Assembly (NCBI GenBank): GCA_905250115.1
Contig: CAJNOI010000008.1
Coordinates: 945,822-1,009,821, forward strand
Source: Adineta steineri
Taxonomy: Eukaryota; Rotifera; Eurotatoria; Adinetida; Adinetidae
DNA: 64,000 nt
Direction of reading: 5' to 3'
Shown: in pieces, positions 48,491-60,300 of the stretch
Layout: each line of letters begins with the position of its first letter
How positions within the stretch are numbered: position 1 is the first letter of the stretch
The notes under the pieces: model-generated
Seen by the model: the letters and a program-made list of their open reading frames with translations, nothing else
What the model was told of the DNA's origin: nothing
Database searches by the model: none
Program-made: the position numbers and the translations under genes

Positions 48491-50095
48491 TTTGATGGAA
48501 TATTCATCCAATTGATTGATGAATGATTCAGACACTCCTTTTTTTAAAGATTATCCATCAATCTCACCGTTGTCTTGGAAATTTACAATGAGCCATACAA
48601 CCACTCAAAAATTAAACTTCTTCAATAATCAGAAATAAAATCTCAACTTTTATTTATTTATTCTATGCTACAATATTGAATGTATCAGACATATAATAGA
48701 TGTCACTATAATCCTGTTCAACAGATCATATACAGTATTTGTAACCCTGGTATACGTATATCATATACATACAAGCAATTATTTAAACATTGCTTTGAAG
48801 AACAGAAGTTATATTGGACGTCTTGCTCATAGAAATATATTCTAATTGCTTTTATTTAGAAGTTACATACGTATGTGAATACCGTTTCTATAACGTACAA
48901 TAATTAGTCTGTTTTTAAAAGTTGATCTTGTACTTCTCATTAGTACTCTTGATTTATTTTCTCCAAAAATATGTTAAATAACGAAATTGTATAAATGGTC
49001 TCTCTGTTTATTTACGAGTCACACGTATGTCTTTCATTTAATAAATATTGTATTGATCTTGATAAGCTCTATTCATTTTTGTACATTTCACTAATAGAGA
49101 AAAACAATAAGCGAACATTCTGTTTTCGTTCATTTGTATTCTGCACCATAATCACACTTAAAAAACTAGAGAAAATGTTTTATATTCAATGAATGCTATC
49201 TATAACGATTAAATGTATTAGAAAAAAGACCTGTCAAAATAAATCAAGTTTAAGTGATGATTAATGGAATACTTATGACATGTAATAGCATTTGACAAAA
49301 GTAAAAATAAGCCATACTGTATCGAACTCTAAAATGTACGCGTATAATTTTTATTTTCATAGAAAACTTTTCTACGATGATCGGACTTTATGTTTTAAGA
49401 ATTCAAATAATTCGAAAAAAAATGAAATGCGACCTACTTAATGATCATTAAATAAATATATCTATATTATTTATATGCAAGGTTTATGACAAATATAATT
49501 GATTTTTATCTATATGAACGTTTGTTTAAAAATTACATTCAAACTAAAATACATTAAGTAGTGATAAAAATCTAATGTAACTACTTGTTGATAATATAAT
49601 ATATTAATCTATGATAAATATCATATGAAATAAGTGATAGATATAGATTTTTGATTCATAAAGAAATTATATATGAATTGATGTCCTTAGAATTATTTGT
49701 TATCCTTCTTGATGATTTTTAATGGACTAATTTTCCTTCATTTGATCTAATGAAAGGCTCTTTTTTTTCTAATTTTTTTACAATAGTCTCAGGGTTATGT
49801 TTTAACCTTCATTAAATATCTATAAATCGACGCGACGATGTATTATTAAAGTCTTTTTTTGTTTCATTGATATTTCTAATATTTTTTTCTAATCAATAAT
49901 TTCGAAAGAAGAGAATATATACAAGGATACTTTAATGTTATGAAATAGTAAATGTGTTATGTTTATATTCATGTTCAATGCCATTTATGGTTCATTGAGC
50001 ATTTGTAATATTAATGACAGATATATATAAATTGACGATTGTCATTTTGTCTTTTTATCTAAGAATTTATTTTAACTTTGTCTATCTTATAAATA
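48491..50095. other. 1.6-kb divergent intergenic region INTU/EF-hand gene
   Basis: It separates the INTU start (-) from the EF-hand gene start (+), so it must hold both promoters. It is AT-rich throughout. No clear TATA/Inr pair, ORF or repeat is convincing. Confidence 0.5.
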
Positions 50096-51738
50096 ATGGC
50101 GAACGTTGATGTAGCTAAAGCGATGTTTTCACAAGCTGATACAAATCAAGATGGAATGTAAGACAGAACACAATTGTGAGATTAATTAATATTCAGATAT
50201 TATATATTTCAGTGTCGACCGAGATGAATTTCGTAATTGGGCTTCAAATGCAACTGGATCGACACCTTCAACACATGAAATATTAACTGGTGGAGTTACT
50301 TATAATAGTGATAATAATGCTAAAACTGGAATAAATCGAAATGAAACTAGTTCACAGAGTGCTTTTGAATATGCTTCGGGTTTTAGTACTTCAAATTCAG
50401 CTGCAGCTGCGGCAGCAGCAGCAGCATTGAGAGAACGAACTAGTAGTACAACCGTTCAAACAAATAGTGCACAAGAAACAAATGAATATCTTTCGCGATC
50501 AGCTAATGGTATTTATAATGATCCTAATCCAGAAATTATACGACGAGCGGCAACAGAAGGACCACTAACTTATCAACAAAAAATTCTTATTCGATTTCTT
50601 CAACCACCACCTGTTCCACCACCAGGCGTACTTAATTAAATTAAATATTCACAATTTATAAAAATACATACATTCTTTTTTAGCCACTTATAATCAAAGA
50701 AATACGTCCACCACAACCACCTCCACCACCACCACTAGTCGTACGTCAGCGTGCACCACCTCTTCCTTCACCACCTCCACTTATCTTGCGCGAACGTCCA
50801 CCAATACCACCAATAGCTACAGCTAGTCAAACAAGTTAATAAATTTAAATTTAATCAATAAGATTAATTTTCTATTATTTTCTATTAAGTAATTCGTCAT
50901 TTAAATGCTGTACCTGTTCCACCACGATCAGTCATTGTCGAACGTCTTCCACCGTTACCACCAAAACCACGTAAAATAAATCAGTTTATACGATTCTTTT
51001 TCTACTAGTTTTAGTTCTTGTACAATTTAGGTGAAATTATTATTGAACGATGGATTCCTTATGGGCCACAAGCAAAACGTCGTACTATTGTTCAACGTGC
51101 TCCACCTCCTGTTCGATATCCTCAACCACGTAATATTATTATCAGTTATGATTCTATACAAACACGTATCGTTCGACAATTTCAAAGACTTGGTGTGACT
51201 CAACAAGATCCTCAAGCTTATGTAGCTCAATATGGTACAACATTGTTAGATTCTGCTACACTTACTCGACTAGCTCGTACAGCTGGAGTTGTTGAAGATA
51301 TAGTAAATTATTTAAAGAATAAAATTCTTTCTATTTTCTATTGAACTAACAAAAAATCTTTATTTGTTCTAGTCACCACCTACTATATCATCTTCATTTA
51401 ACATAAATACAGAAGGAACTTCTGCTAATTATGAATATTCAAATATAACAAGCGGTCAAGGTTTATCATCATCATCAAGTGCAACCGGTTTCGAAGGACT
51501 TCAAGTAGTTGGTGATACTGAACCGAATATATATAATTTAGAGACTCGTAATAATAATAACCATGCAAGTTATTCATCATCAAATTTTGCTAGTGATAGT
51601 GTTTTAAATGGTAATGTTGGTATAAACAACAATACCGCATTAGATGTAGCTGCTGCTAGTTTTGGTGCTGCTGATGTTAATCATGATGGACGATTAGACC
51701 GAGCTGAATTTATACGATTTATACAAGGTGGTGTTTAA
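50096..51738 (+). CDS. EF-hand protein with a proline-rich repeat region
   Basis: Six exons: 50096-50157, 50213-50627, 50684-50834, 50890-50970, 51031-51302, 51373-51738, giving 448 aa. EF-hand loops sit at both ends: DTNQDGIVDRDEF (about 16-28) and DVNHDGRLDRAEF near the C-terminus, both with good Ca2+ ligands. Between them are an Ala run, a Ser/Thr linker, and repeats of the type IIxERxPPxPPxP and PxxKRRTIVQRAPPP, rich in Pro, Arg and Val. This resembles membrane-skeleton or filament proteins with VPV-type repeats, but I do not recognise a family. The AATAAA signal overlaps the stop codon (51738-51743). It is tail-to-tail with the FGD-type gene, 137 bp apart. Confidence 0.78.
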
Positions 51739-51743
51739 ATAAA
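51738..51743 (+). terminator. Poly(A) signal AATAAA of the EF-hand gene
   Basis: AATAAA begins at the last base of the TAA stop (51736-51738). It implies a 3' UTR of only about 10-30 nt. Confidence 0.5.
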
Positions 51744-51875
51744 GTCTTTTCTTTTAATTAAAGACGCATATTTTTTTTCTTCCATGAAAGACAATATATA
51801 AACTATATTTATGATATAACGAAAAATTGTACAAAATTCATTATTAAAAAAGAAAATAAGAAACGAAAACGTTTA

Positions 51876-54826
51876 TTAAATAGCACTGATACCACTGTCA
51901 GCTGAATCACGTTTTCGTGTATACCATGAAGGTATTGTTTTTAAACGGGCTAATTCCATTGAATTATGCCATAGATCAGAATAAAATAATAATTTATTAG
52001 TTATATTTTTCATATTCTTATTAATATATTCATCATCTTGAAGAATAAGTTCATGATTTAATTTTATAGTAAATTCGTATGTGAATTTATTGGTATTCAA
52101 TATAAATGTTTGTGTTTCTTTATTGAATGATATTTCGCGAAGGTCAGGAAGATTAATCGAGAAATTTTTCATTTGATCTAATTTTGTTGTATAAATATGT
52201 AAATGATGATCCTCTTGTAAATCAATCCATATCATTGAACGTAAAGAAGCATAATAAAAATCACCAAATAAAATTGATTTATTAGGATCACGTGGTAATT
52301 TTGTAATTGGAATAGAATTTTTAGTTATACCAGTGAAATATGTACTACAAGCATGAACTCCGTCCTTCTTATGGCAAAGTTGAAGTAATAATTCATTTTT
52401 TGCACATAAATCACATATACAACGACCGCATGAATGACAATATTGTTCAGGAGGAATTAGTTTTTTTATCACACGATTATTACAAATCTGACAACGCGTT
52501 ATATTATTATCATTAACCGCTGTAGTTGCACGGGTATCCAATCCTGGTTTATCAAGACATTGAACTGAAAGAAGAATACGAAAATATAATATTTAGCTTA
52601 TTTTTGTTATAGATAAATTTATTCGTGTATTTATATTATGTTGATTAGAGGTGAATATAATACTTACAAAGGAAAATTAAGTAAAACAGCACATTTTGTA
52701 CAATCTCTTTGAATCGATAAATTAAACTATTATTTATTACGTATCAGGAATTGCAAAATCCTGCCTATCAGCTAAAAATATCAGCAAGACTAATTAAATT
52801 ATATATAATATTTGCAAGTATTGTGTTATTATAAAATAGTCTGAACTAATTATGAGAGGAAAACATCGTATATACATAGTAAAAGTTCAGTGTTTTATTT
52901 AGGTTTCGTTTTTCGGATGGACGATGCCCACCCACTGGATAAAATCCTAAGTAAAAGATTAAACGTCTTAGTAGCTATGTTTTTCTATATATCTTTCAAT
53001 AACTAACAATATGGATAGATGATTAATTAGATCTCCGTTTCTCACTGTTATATAGGAGAGTTTAATCTAAGTTTCCTAGATTAAAGCATGAAATAGAAAT
53101 ATATTCTACCTTTCGTGTTGGAAGTTCGTTTTGTAAATTCATCGATGGCTTGTTTTATTTTATCTATCCATTTTTGTCGATCTTGTTCTTTATTAACAAA
53201 GAATTCATATGATTTTTCAATCGTATGAACTCGAAAAAGAAAAAGTATATTGCCGTATTGTCTTGCATTTTTTGAATTAAATGAAGATAATACTGATTGT
53301 TCATTTTTAATACTATCAATTGTGACATTTTTTATCAAAAGCTGTCGTTTTAATTCGAGTTTATCTCCAGATTCTTTGCAGACTAATATACAATGTGATA
53401 ACAATATAACATATAATTGATCAATGCCATTATATTTATACGAAGATCGTCTTTTTAATGAACCATGCCAAATAAGTTGTTCATCTGTAAAGTGTTCTGA
53501 TTTACTACCAAGTCGTGTTTTTAATTTATTCACTTGTGTTGGACTAATGAATAGTTTATCTTCACATCGTAAAGCAATATGAGTAAGTTCACGATGTATA
53601 GAACGTAGATGATCACCCTCAGAAGAATTCTCACCCAAATGTTTTATATGATTTTCCATGAGAAGAATGTAACTATAATGAATAAATACAGATTTTATAA
53701 TTTTTATTTTGACTATATTCTACGCACCGTACTAAACGTAGATTAGCACAATTGAGTTCATCAATTGGATATAAATTTCCAAGATGAGTTTGACATTCAA
53801 GCATCGCTGTTTTTAATAATGAAGAATCTTCACATAACTTTTTTAATTCAGCTTGAATACCAGCATAGGTTATAAAATATTCCGTATATAATTTTTCAAT
53901 ATTTAAGAATTGATCTTTCACAATTGTCCACATATTATCTGTACGTTTACCTGTTTTATAGTCTTCCATATGCGGTAAAATCATTTGACTATGAAATAAA
54001 TATAACTTTTCTAATATTAATTGTAAAGGTTCATATATATTTATAAAACTTGGAACAACTTTGTCATTTGTTGTACGCTTTCCTTCAAGTATTCCAGGAA
54101 GTACATATGAAAACACTTGAAGTTTTTTAATGAAAGTTAGTTCAGTTTCATATACTTCTTCATATCGTTTAAGTGAAATTGTTGGCTAATAAAATAGAAT
54201 TTAAATATATTTGTGATAAATCAATCAATATACCTTAATAACATTGCAATCTTTAGGATTAGATGATAAACCATCATCAGAATGTTCTGTTTTGGGATCC
54301 TGACAGTTATTTGACTCGGAAGTAATATGTATACCTTCCTGGATTGGCAATATTGCTGATTGATGTTTCGATGGAGTTCTCGAAGTGATTCTGTTTTGTT
54401 TAAATGTTGATGAAGAAACTAACAATAAATAAACTGTTAAAATTCAGTATTTAACAAAATAATTGAATGAGCTTCAACAATCAAAATGTACATCTTACTT
54501 AAGTTTGAAGGTTCAGCAATAGTAATACGACCAGGGATTGATGATGGTAAACGGCTAATAGTTCCTCGGGCCGTATTGTCAGTTGAATTCAAGTTCTCAA
54601 ATTTTTGTCTTAATTCAGTGACTCTACTTCTTCTCTTCGGTGCTGATGTAAAGTCTTCATTCATTGTTGTAGATAGTTTAACTTCTCTTCGAACTACTGA
54701 TTGTGGTGCAGGTTCTCGTTTTAATTCATTATCAACTGACAAAGATCGTTGCGTCTTATACATTGGAGTTGATAGAGGTGGTGGTTGATGTTGTTGCCGA
54801 CCTCTACTTAAACCATGATTAGCCAT
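51876..54826 (-). CDS. FGD-family Rho GEF (DH-PH-FYVE-PH)
   Basis: Five minus-strand exons: 54826-54499, 54418-54234, 54185-53728, 53672-53110, 52564-51876, giving 740 aa. FGD proteins activate Cdc42/Rac at membranes and actin. In order: a disordered Ser/Arg-rich N-terminus (1-170); a DH domain (about 172-370: YEEVYETELTFIKKLQVF, IHRELTHIALRCE); a PH domain (about 385-495: LIWHGSLKRRSSYK, IDKIKQAIDEF); a FYVE-type zinc finger (about 525-575: CQICN, YCHSCGRCICDLC); and a C-terminal PH-like region ending SADSGISAI. Zinc cysteines are largely kept, but the basic RHHCR phosphoinositide motif is degenerate (EQYCHSCG). The FGD1-4 type cannot be told. A mini-repeat lies in the last intron. Confidence 0.87.
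52893..52946. repeat. Mini-repeat copy B (about 50 bp)
   Basis: Second copy of the repeat at 13663-13714. It shares GGTTTC, TTTTTCGG, TGCCCA and GATAAAA in the same order, with one indel. It sits in the last intron (52565-53109) of the FGD-type gene. Confidence 0.55.
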
Positions 54827-55465
54827 TTATTTGTTAGATTCTATCATACACATAGAAATAAAAGAAACGAAATGACGAAAACTTACATTATATCTTATAT
54901 ACTTATACTTGGTTATTTCCTTTTTGCGGAGATCTTTTTTTTACAGATAAGTGTTTTACACGACACGTTCGAGGGCACGAACAAGAACCTAATATTTTAT
55001 ATCATGTTAAAGTCTATTACAAGTACAACCAGAATACTAGTCACCAACATCTTTTCTCATAAAATCTCATTATCTTTGTTGATTTATCTCTTGAAAATAC
55101 CTGACTTTTTCATTTTCAAACTTTACCCATTTACATAGACAAATAAACCGACTTCTTTTTTTTTTATATATCAAATAAAGATTATACAAGGTCGAAACAA
55201 ACAAAAAAAAAACAGAAAAGAAACGTGTAATATAATATGTCGTTTTTAGTTTTTGTTCGTTACATTTTTTTTCTCTCAAATAGAAACAAAAAAATAGGCA
55301 CATATCAATTTCAACAAATAAGATCAATGATAATATTCGTATATAAACCTAGAAATATTTTTCGAAAAGAAAAATAAAAACACATATCAGCATATACACA
55401 TATATAAACTACGTACAAAATCAAACATTTTCTGACAAATGGCATAAAATGAAACATAAAATCTT
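54827..55465. other. Intergenic between MAX and the FGD-type gene
   Basis: Same-strand spacer of 0.64 kb, AT-rich, with poly-T/A runs. On the minus strand TATGATAG ends about 16 nt before the FGD ATG and could serve as a leader acceptor. Nothing else seen. Confidence 0.45.
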
Positions 55466-56094
55466 TTAAGTATGAGGTATTATCGAAGGATTATTTTCAT
55501 TTGTTAATAAATTTCTTGTTATTTGTATTCCGTTTAATTCCGATTCAATTTTAATTCGTTGTTCATGTTCATGATGATTATTTATATGTCGAGTATATTG
55601 TCCTGTTTCTTTGACACGTTCAAGAAGACGAGCTTAAAAAATACAAAATAAAGAGAAAGTTTTGTTTCCATCAAATATTTTACTTTGTAATTCTATTGAT
55701 GCATTGTGTCGTTTAAGTTCTTCGATTGATTTTTGATGTTGCTGATTTTTCGTTTTCATATTACGAATAAAATCTGTAGCTGCTTTAAGAACATGAGCAC
55801 GAGATGCCTAGAATAACTAATATGTGATTATTTTATAGAATTAATTTTGCGTATTTTTACCTTTTCACCTTTTAATGAAGGTATAACATCTCGTAGATCA
55901 CTAAAACTACCTTTGATATGATCACGTCGTTTTCGTTCAAGAGCATTATGATGTGCACGTTTTTCTGCTTGATTTTGTCCATTATTTCGCATATTTAATC
56001 CCATATCAACATCTTGACTATCGACATCATCTACTCCAATATTAGTACCATTTAAATGATCATTAAATTGATCAAGATCTAAATCTAAAGACAT
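55466..56094 (-). CDS. MAX: MAX bHLH-leucine zipper transcription factor
   Basis: Three minus-strand exons (56094-55861, 55807-55684, 55632-55466) give 174 aa (human MAX 160). MAX is the obligate partner of MYC, MXD and MNT on E-boxes. The basic region and helix 1 are nearly identical to [23 protein letters not shown]. It carries the E-box-reading His-Glu-Arg residues, then the loop PSLKGEKASRAHVL, helix 2 and a zipper ([18 protein letters not shown]). The intron after GEK is at the usual MAX position. The N-terminus is Asp-rich. The C-tail contains IKIE, a SUMO consensus. An acceptor (TTTTTGTTATAG) ends 5 nt before the ATG, and the stop of the upstream same-strand gene is 63 nt away, suggesting operon expression. 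Confidence 0.95.
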
Positions 56095-56157
56095 GCTATC
56101 TATAACAAAAAGAAAACAACAGAATAACAATAGTGGAAATAACAAAGAAATATAATT
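56095..56157 (-). promoter_or_regulatory. Candidate intercistronic trans-splice site
   Basis: The 63 nt between the TDRKH-like stop and the MAX ATG contain, on the minus strand, a pyrimidine-rich tract ending TTTTTGTTATAG. This leaves a 5-nt leader before ATG. There is no room for a normal promoter plus a 5' UTR intron, so a spliced-leader acceptor in a two-gene operon is the simplest reading. Confidence 0.55.
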
Positions 56158-57395
56158 TTAATCGTCATCATCATCAATAATTTCATTATCATCTTGAATA
56201 AAATTCTATAAGAAAATAAAAAACAATTTAAATATAGTAATCTATAAATAGTAGGGGTGTGGGCAGGGGCGTAAGTTAGGTGTCACAGCAAGGGGGAGTA
56301 TAACTCCAGTTTTTCTATTTCAATGGTCAAAAAAAGTGAACTTTCTAGAAGTAGGGGGGGAGCGCGTAAACCCCTTTTTTCCTATTAGTTTTCGGAAGCA
56401 GGGAGGTTATGTGCCCCACGTCCCTCCCCCCACGTACGCTACTGGGTGTGGGTGCGTAATCTTCATCCACCCACCCACGCTCTTCACTTCTGTTTTCTGT
56501 TAAAAGCCTAATCTCATACCGTTTTAATAGCAAATCCATTATCGCCGCCTTGTTTTTTTTGTTCTAATTGATATAAACGTTCTTCAACTAAAGTCTTAAC
56601 AAACGAAAAAAAAGATATTATTGTTTTTTCTTTACAAAAAAATAATAATTTCTTACTTTTGCTGCTGCAATTTGTTCACTAGTACCCGATATAATTAAAC
56701 GAGTAAATGTTTTATTTTCTAAATTATCAATTATTTTTCTATCCATATTAAGACGAGCTTTTGAACTATCTCGAATATCTTTTATATGTGAACCATTTCT
56801 TCCAATTAAATATCCACACATATTTTCTGGTATAAACATTTCAATTTGTTCATATTGAGGTAAATCAGCAATTACACGACGTATTTCAACTTCAGCTTCA
56901 TATACTTGTTGACGTTGACCTCGAATAACTAATATTCGATAATTTTCTGTCAAACATTTATCATCATCTTTTGCAAATGTACAACGTATAGAAAATTGTT
57001 GTTGAAACTAAAAATAAATATTTATATCAAAATTAATAATATGTATATATTTATTTCTTACACGTTTAATCGCTTCACCACCTTTGCCAATTATACTTCC
57101 TACACAATAATGAGGTACTTGAACTTCGAGTACAAGGTATTCTGAACGATTTAAACGAACTTGTTTATCTATAGTAATTTAAGGTTTTGAAATAGATGAT
57201 AAATAAATTATTTATTCTACTTTTTTGACGATTATAATACCAAATAATACTACCAAGAATAATACAACTACTAGGCACTAGTAGACCGTAGAGAAGGCGA
57301 TGATTGAGAGAAACGAACATTTTTGCTTGATTGCTTGCTAAAAGTGGTTTTTTGTACGATGAGTCATCGATTGAATAGGAAATGATTAGTGACAT
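56158..57395 (-). CDS. TDRKH: Membrane-anchored double-KH protein, TDRKH/PAPI-like, without Tudor domain
   Basis: Five minus-strand exons: 57395-57221, 57168-57062, 57007-56657, 56594-56520, 56205-56158, giving 251 aa. A hydrophobic segment (about 36-53, LLVPSSCIILGSIIWYY) followed by basic residues matches the outer-mitochondrial-membrane anchor of TDRKH. KH1 has IIGKGGEAIK and KH2 has LIGRNGSHIKDIRD with SGTSEQIAAAK, close to TDRKH KH2. TDRKH binds piRNA intermediates at mitochondria and uses a C-terminal eTudor to bind PIWI. Here that part is replaced by a short acidic tail (DDNEIIDDDDD). A start at 57320 (226 aa) is also possible. The 57395 ATG abuts a TTTTGATAG acceptor. A hAT-like MITE sits in the last intron. 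Confidence 0.78.
56250..56510. repeat. GTGGG-rich repeat split by the hAT MITE
   Basis: Around the MITE, GTAGGGGTGTGGG continues as GTGTGGGTGCG and then CATCCACCCACCCACGC. On the minus strand the right flank (AACAGAAAACAGAAGTGA) matches the flank of the 46.5-kb repeat. It is therefore an older dispersed repeat into which the MITE jumped. Confidence 0.6.
56264..56444. mobile_element. hAT-like MITE with perfect 8-bp target duplication
   Basis: The left end CAGGGGCGTAAGT and the right end (reverse complement CAGTAGCGTACGT) form imperfect terminal inverted repeats. The element is flanked by identical 8-mers GGTGTGGG at 56256-56263 and 56445-56452. An 8-bp duplication is the hAT hallmark. The 181-bp interior is G/C-rich for this genome and non-coding. 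It lies in the last intron of the TDRKH-like gene. Confidence 0.8.
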
Positions 57396-60300
57396 CTATC
57401 AAAAATATTTTTATTTATATTAATTTTTAATATAAAACTAGTTTTATACTTAGATAAATAAAAATATTTTTTTATTGGTTTTAAGATTTGAACAAATCAT
57501 TATATAATCACATGTATCTATTAATCTGCTATGTTATTTCTTCCTTGAATACTGTTAAAATTTCCTTTGACAATAACTAATCATATGAATACGTGACCAA
57601 GGACAATAAATGACTATATAACTAAATGACAGAAATAATAAATTATTTAACAAAAGTGATTATTCAATATGAATAATTATAAAATAATCAGAAGATCATA
57701 GTTCATTTTACGAAAATTGAGAAAAAGATATTTACATAAATTGTTGAACCCATTAGGTTCAAAAATTTCGGATCTAAATTGAAATCTCAATATGTTCAAT
57801 AAAACATTCTAGGTTTCAATATGATATCAATTTTAACCATAGATGATTCTTTTTTGATTGTGGATATAAGTGGCTAGTATATTCTGTATATTAATCAAGT
57901 TACTTCAATCAGAGCTAGGTAACTCAATTCAGTTCAACTCAGAGCAATTAATCAACTCTGATTTCGATAGTAACCTTATAAAAGAATTAAGTTAGAAGTA
58001 ATTTTCATTGTTGATAAAAATTTATTGAATACACGGATCTGGAATCTAATCTTCTTGGATTTTGAGCTGATTTCATGTTTTTGAAGTAATGATTATCTTA
58101 TAGTAAGTTTATTATATATCACCGTATTTACAACAGCAAGTATTCAAAACGAGTTATGATGTTAGAACTTTGTTTCTGAACTACTTATGAACTACTTGAG
58201 AAATCAACACAATAGCGTATATGTATTAACCAATATAAAAGCAATTAGTAATGACAAGGATAGCGGGCTAATGATGACCTACTCATTTATAGTAATTACT
58301 AACCTTGACATTAAGTAATCAATCATTGTTATGTATAGATGTTAAATGGCAAGGATGTTTGACAATATCGAGTCATAAATAATCAGTTTGTAACAATGTC
58401 TGTAGCTATAAACTGTTCACTGCTTTCACTTTTTAATAGGTCTGTATTATTTAAACGTTAATTTATAAAATTTAAAGATACTTATAAAATAGTTTTCATA
58501 CGCTGACAGATATCATATTGCTACAAGATTAGTCTACATTCTCTCTACTATAAATTTGTATCCACTGAGATATTTATCGAATTTTGCTGGTGTCTGTATC
58601 GATATTGAGTTGTTTGTTCCAAGTTTCTGTTTAAAGTAAGTTTTGAATTTTAGATACGCATATATTATTAGTCTTTTCGCGTACAGATGATGTAAAAAAT
58701 AGATTATAATTTATGGAAATGGGTTTCCATTTGTTCATTTTATCTCGGACAAAAGTTAATTATAATGTTCTTTTGCACGAACCTCTAATCGATTATAATA
58801 GATTTTTAATCATTTTTTGGTTGATTTCCTCTTAAAGATTTTTACAAGGAAATGCCGCCTAAACAAAGTCATTTTATGTCTTTTTCAAAGTAGAAAAACA
58901 AAAGACTATTAATAGGTCTGAGTATATATAAAGAAAAATTAGATGTGCTCTATTTGAAGTGTATTTGTACTAGTTTTATCTAAAAAAACAAAGTTGAAAG
59001 ACTTTCTTTAAGCACGAATAGTTTTATTTCTTCTTCATCCATCGTTCCAACAACAGTTAAAGTCAACAAGAAAGACTAAACAATTAATAGGTAAGAAAAA
59101 TCTTCGTTTAATTTTCTATTCGCAGGGATTTATTTTCAAAACTCAGCCTATCCTGGGAGAAAATTGTATCGGTGCCCATAGTTTCAGTATACTCTTAAGT
59201 TCCTTTATGAGCTTACTTTATACCATTATCATTAAACAATAGATATCTCCGTGTTTGTTATATAGACTACGTTATATGATCTATGAAAATCGTATCGGTA
59301 TCTGTAAGATGCGGTTATCAAATAGGACTTGAAAATACTATTCGATCTTTATGTAGTTCTATATTAGTATACCTTCTTCGATTTCATAAACTATCAATAT
59401 TATTTTATCAAATCATATTTGACATATCCTTGAATGTTATAAGATATTTGTTGATCTAAACAAAGCCTATCATAATAGAATCTACAGTAGATTGATATGA
59501 AAAATATCCAATCCTTCTAAGCTATTAATGGAGAAAGATTAGATATAAATCATTTGAGAGTAAAATGAAAGAATTGACCTAGTTTGATTTTTTAAGTATA
59601 TTATATTAATTCTAATACTAACAAATCATTTTAAATGAAATCGTCGAATAGATTTTCATTATATCCGTTGTCTTTTGAATCAATAGAATGGTTATTCATT
59701 ATTACACAAAAGCAATATTTAACTTGAAAAAAAGAACTAGATCATTGTATGAATAAATCAAATTGGTAAATATTTAACAAACAATTTCTTTTTAGCCAAT
59801 GAGAACATCAAGATATTATGAATGCTTATTAAATATATAAGTGTTGATAGAATACAACATTCTATCTTGTGAAGGTCACAATCTTTTAAGATTCATCTTC
59901 ATTATAAAAAACATATGAAATTGTTTTATCGTTGACTAAGTGTTAAACATTATTTCCCCCAATAATTGTAGATAAAAGGATGTGTATATAAACTATTGAA
60001 TTATTTCATTTATTACGTCTTCTAGAATTTAATTTGTGACTAGAAATAAAATATATTCCATTTGATATGTATATATAGATAAACGAGGATAGACGAAAAA
60101 TTCAATTTTGTTCTGTAATAAACATATATATAGTAAATAAAAATTCTCATGAGAATTACTTTTTTAAGAAAAGAATGAATTTTGCGAACTTTTAACTACT
60201 ATCTTCGATAGATACTTCATCAAAATATAAGTGATGTTAAGCAAAAAAAAGAATCGAGTTTTTTCTTTTGAGTACTAGCAGTCATGCGATCCTATAATAA

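Noticed and set aside
47732..48535. INTU start at 48535
   Set aside because: The codon there is GTG, not ATG. The first in-frame ATG is at 48490.
57165..57220. Extension of the TDRKH-like N-terminal exon to a stop at 57165
   Set aside because: A GTAGAA donor at 57220 and an acceptor ending at 57169 join it in frame to the KH1 exon, which the protein family requires.
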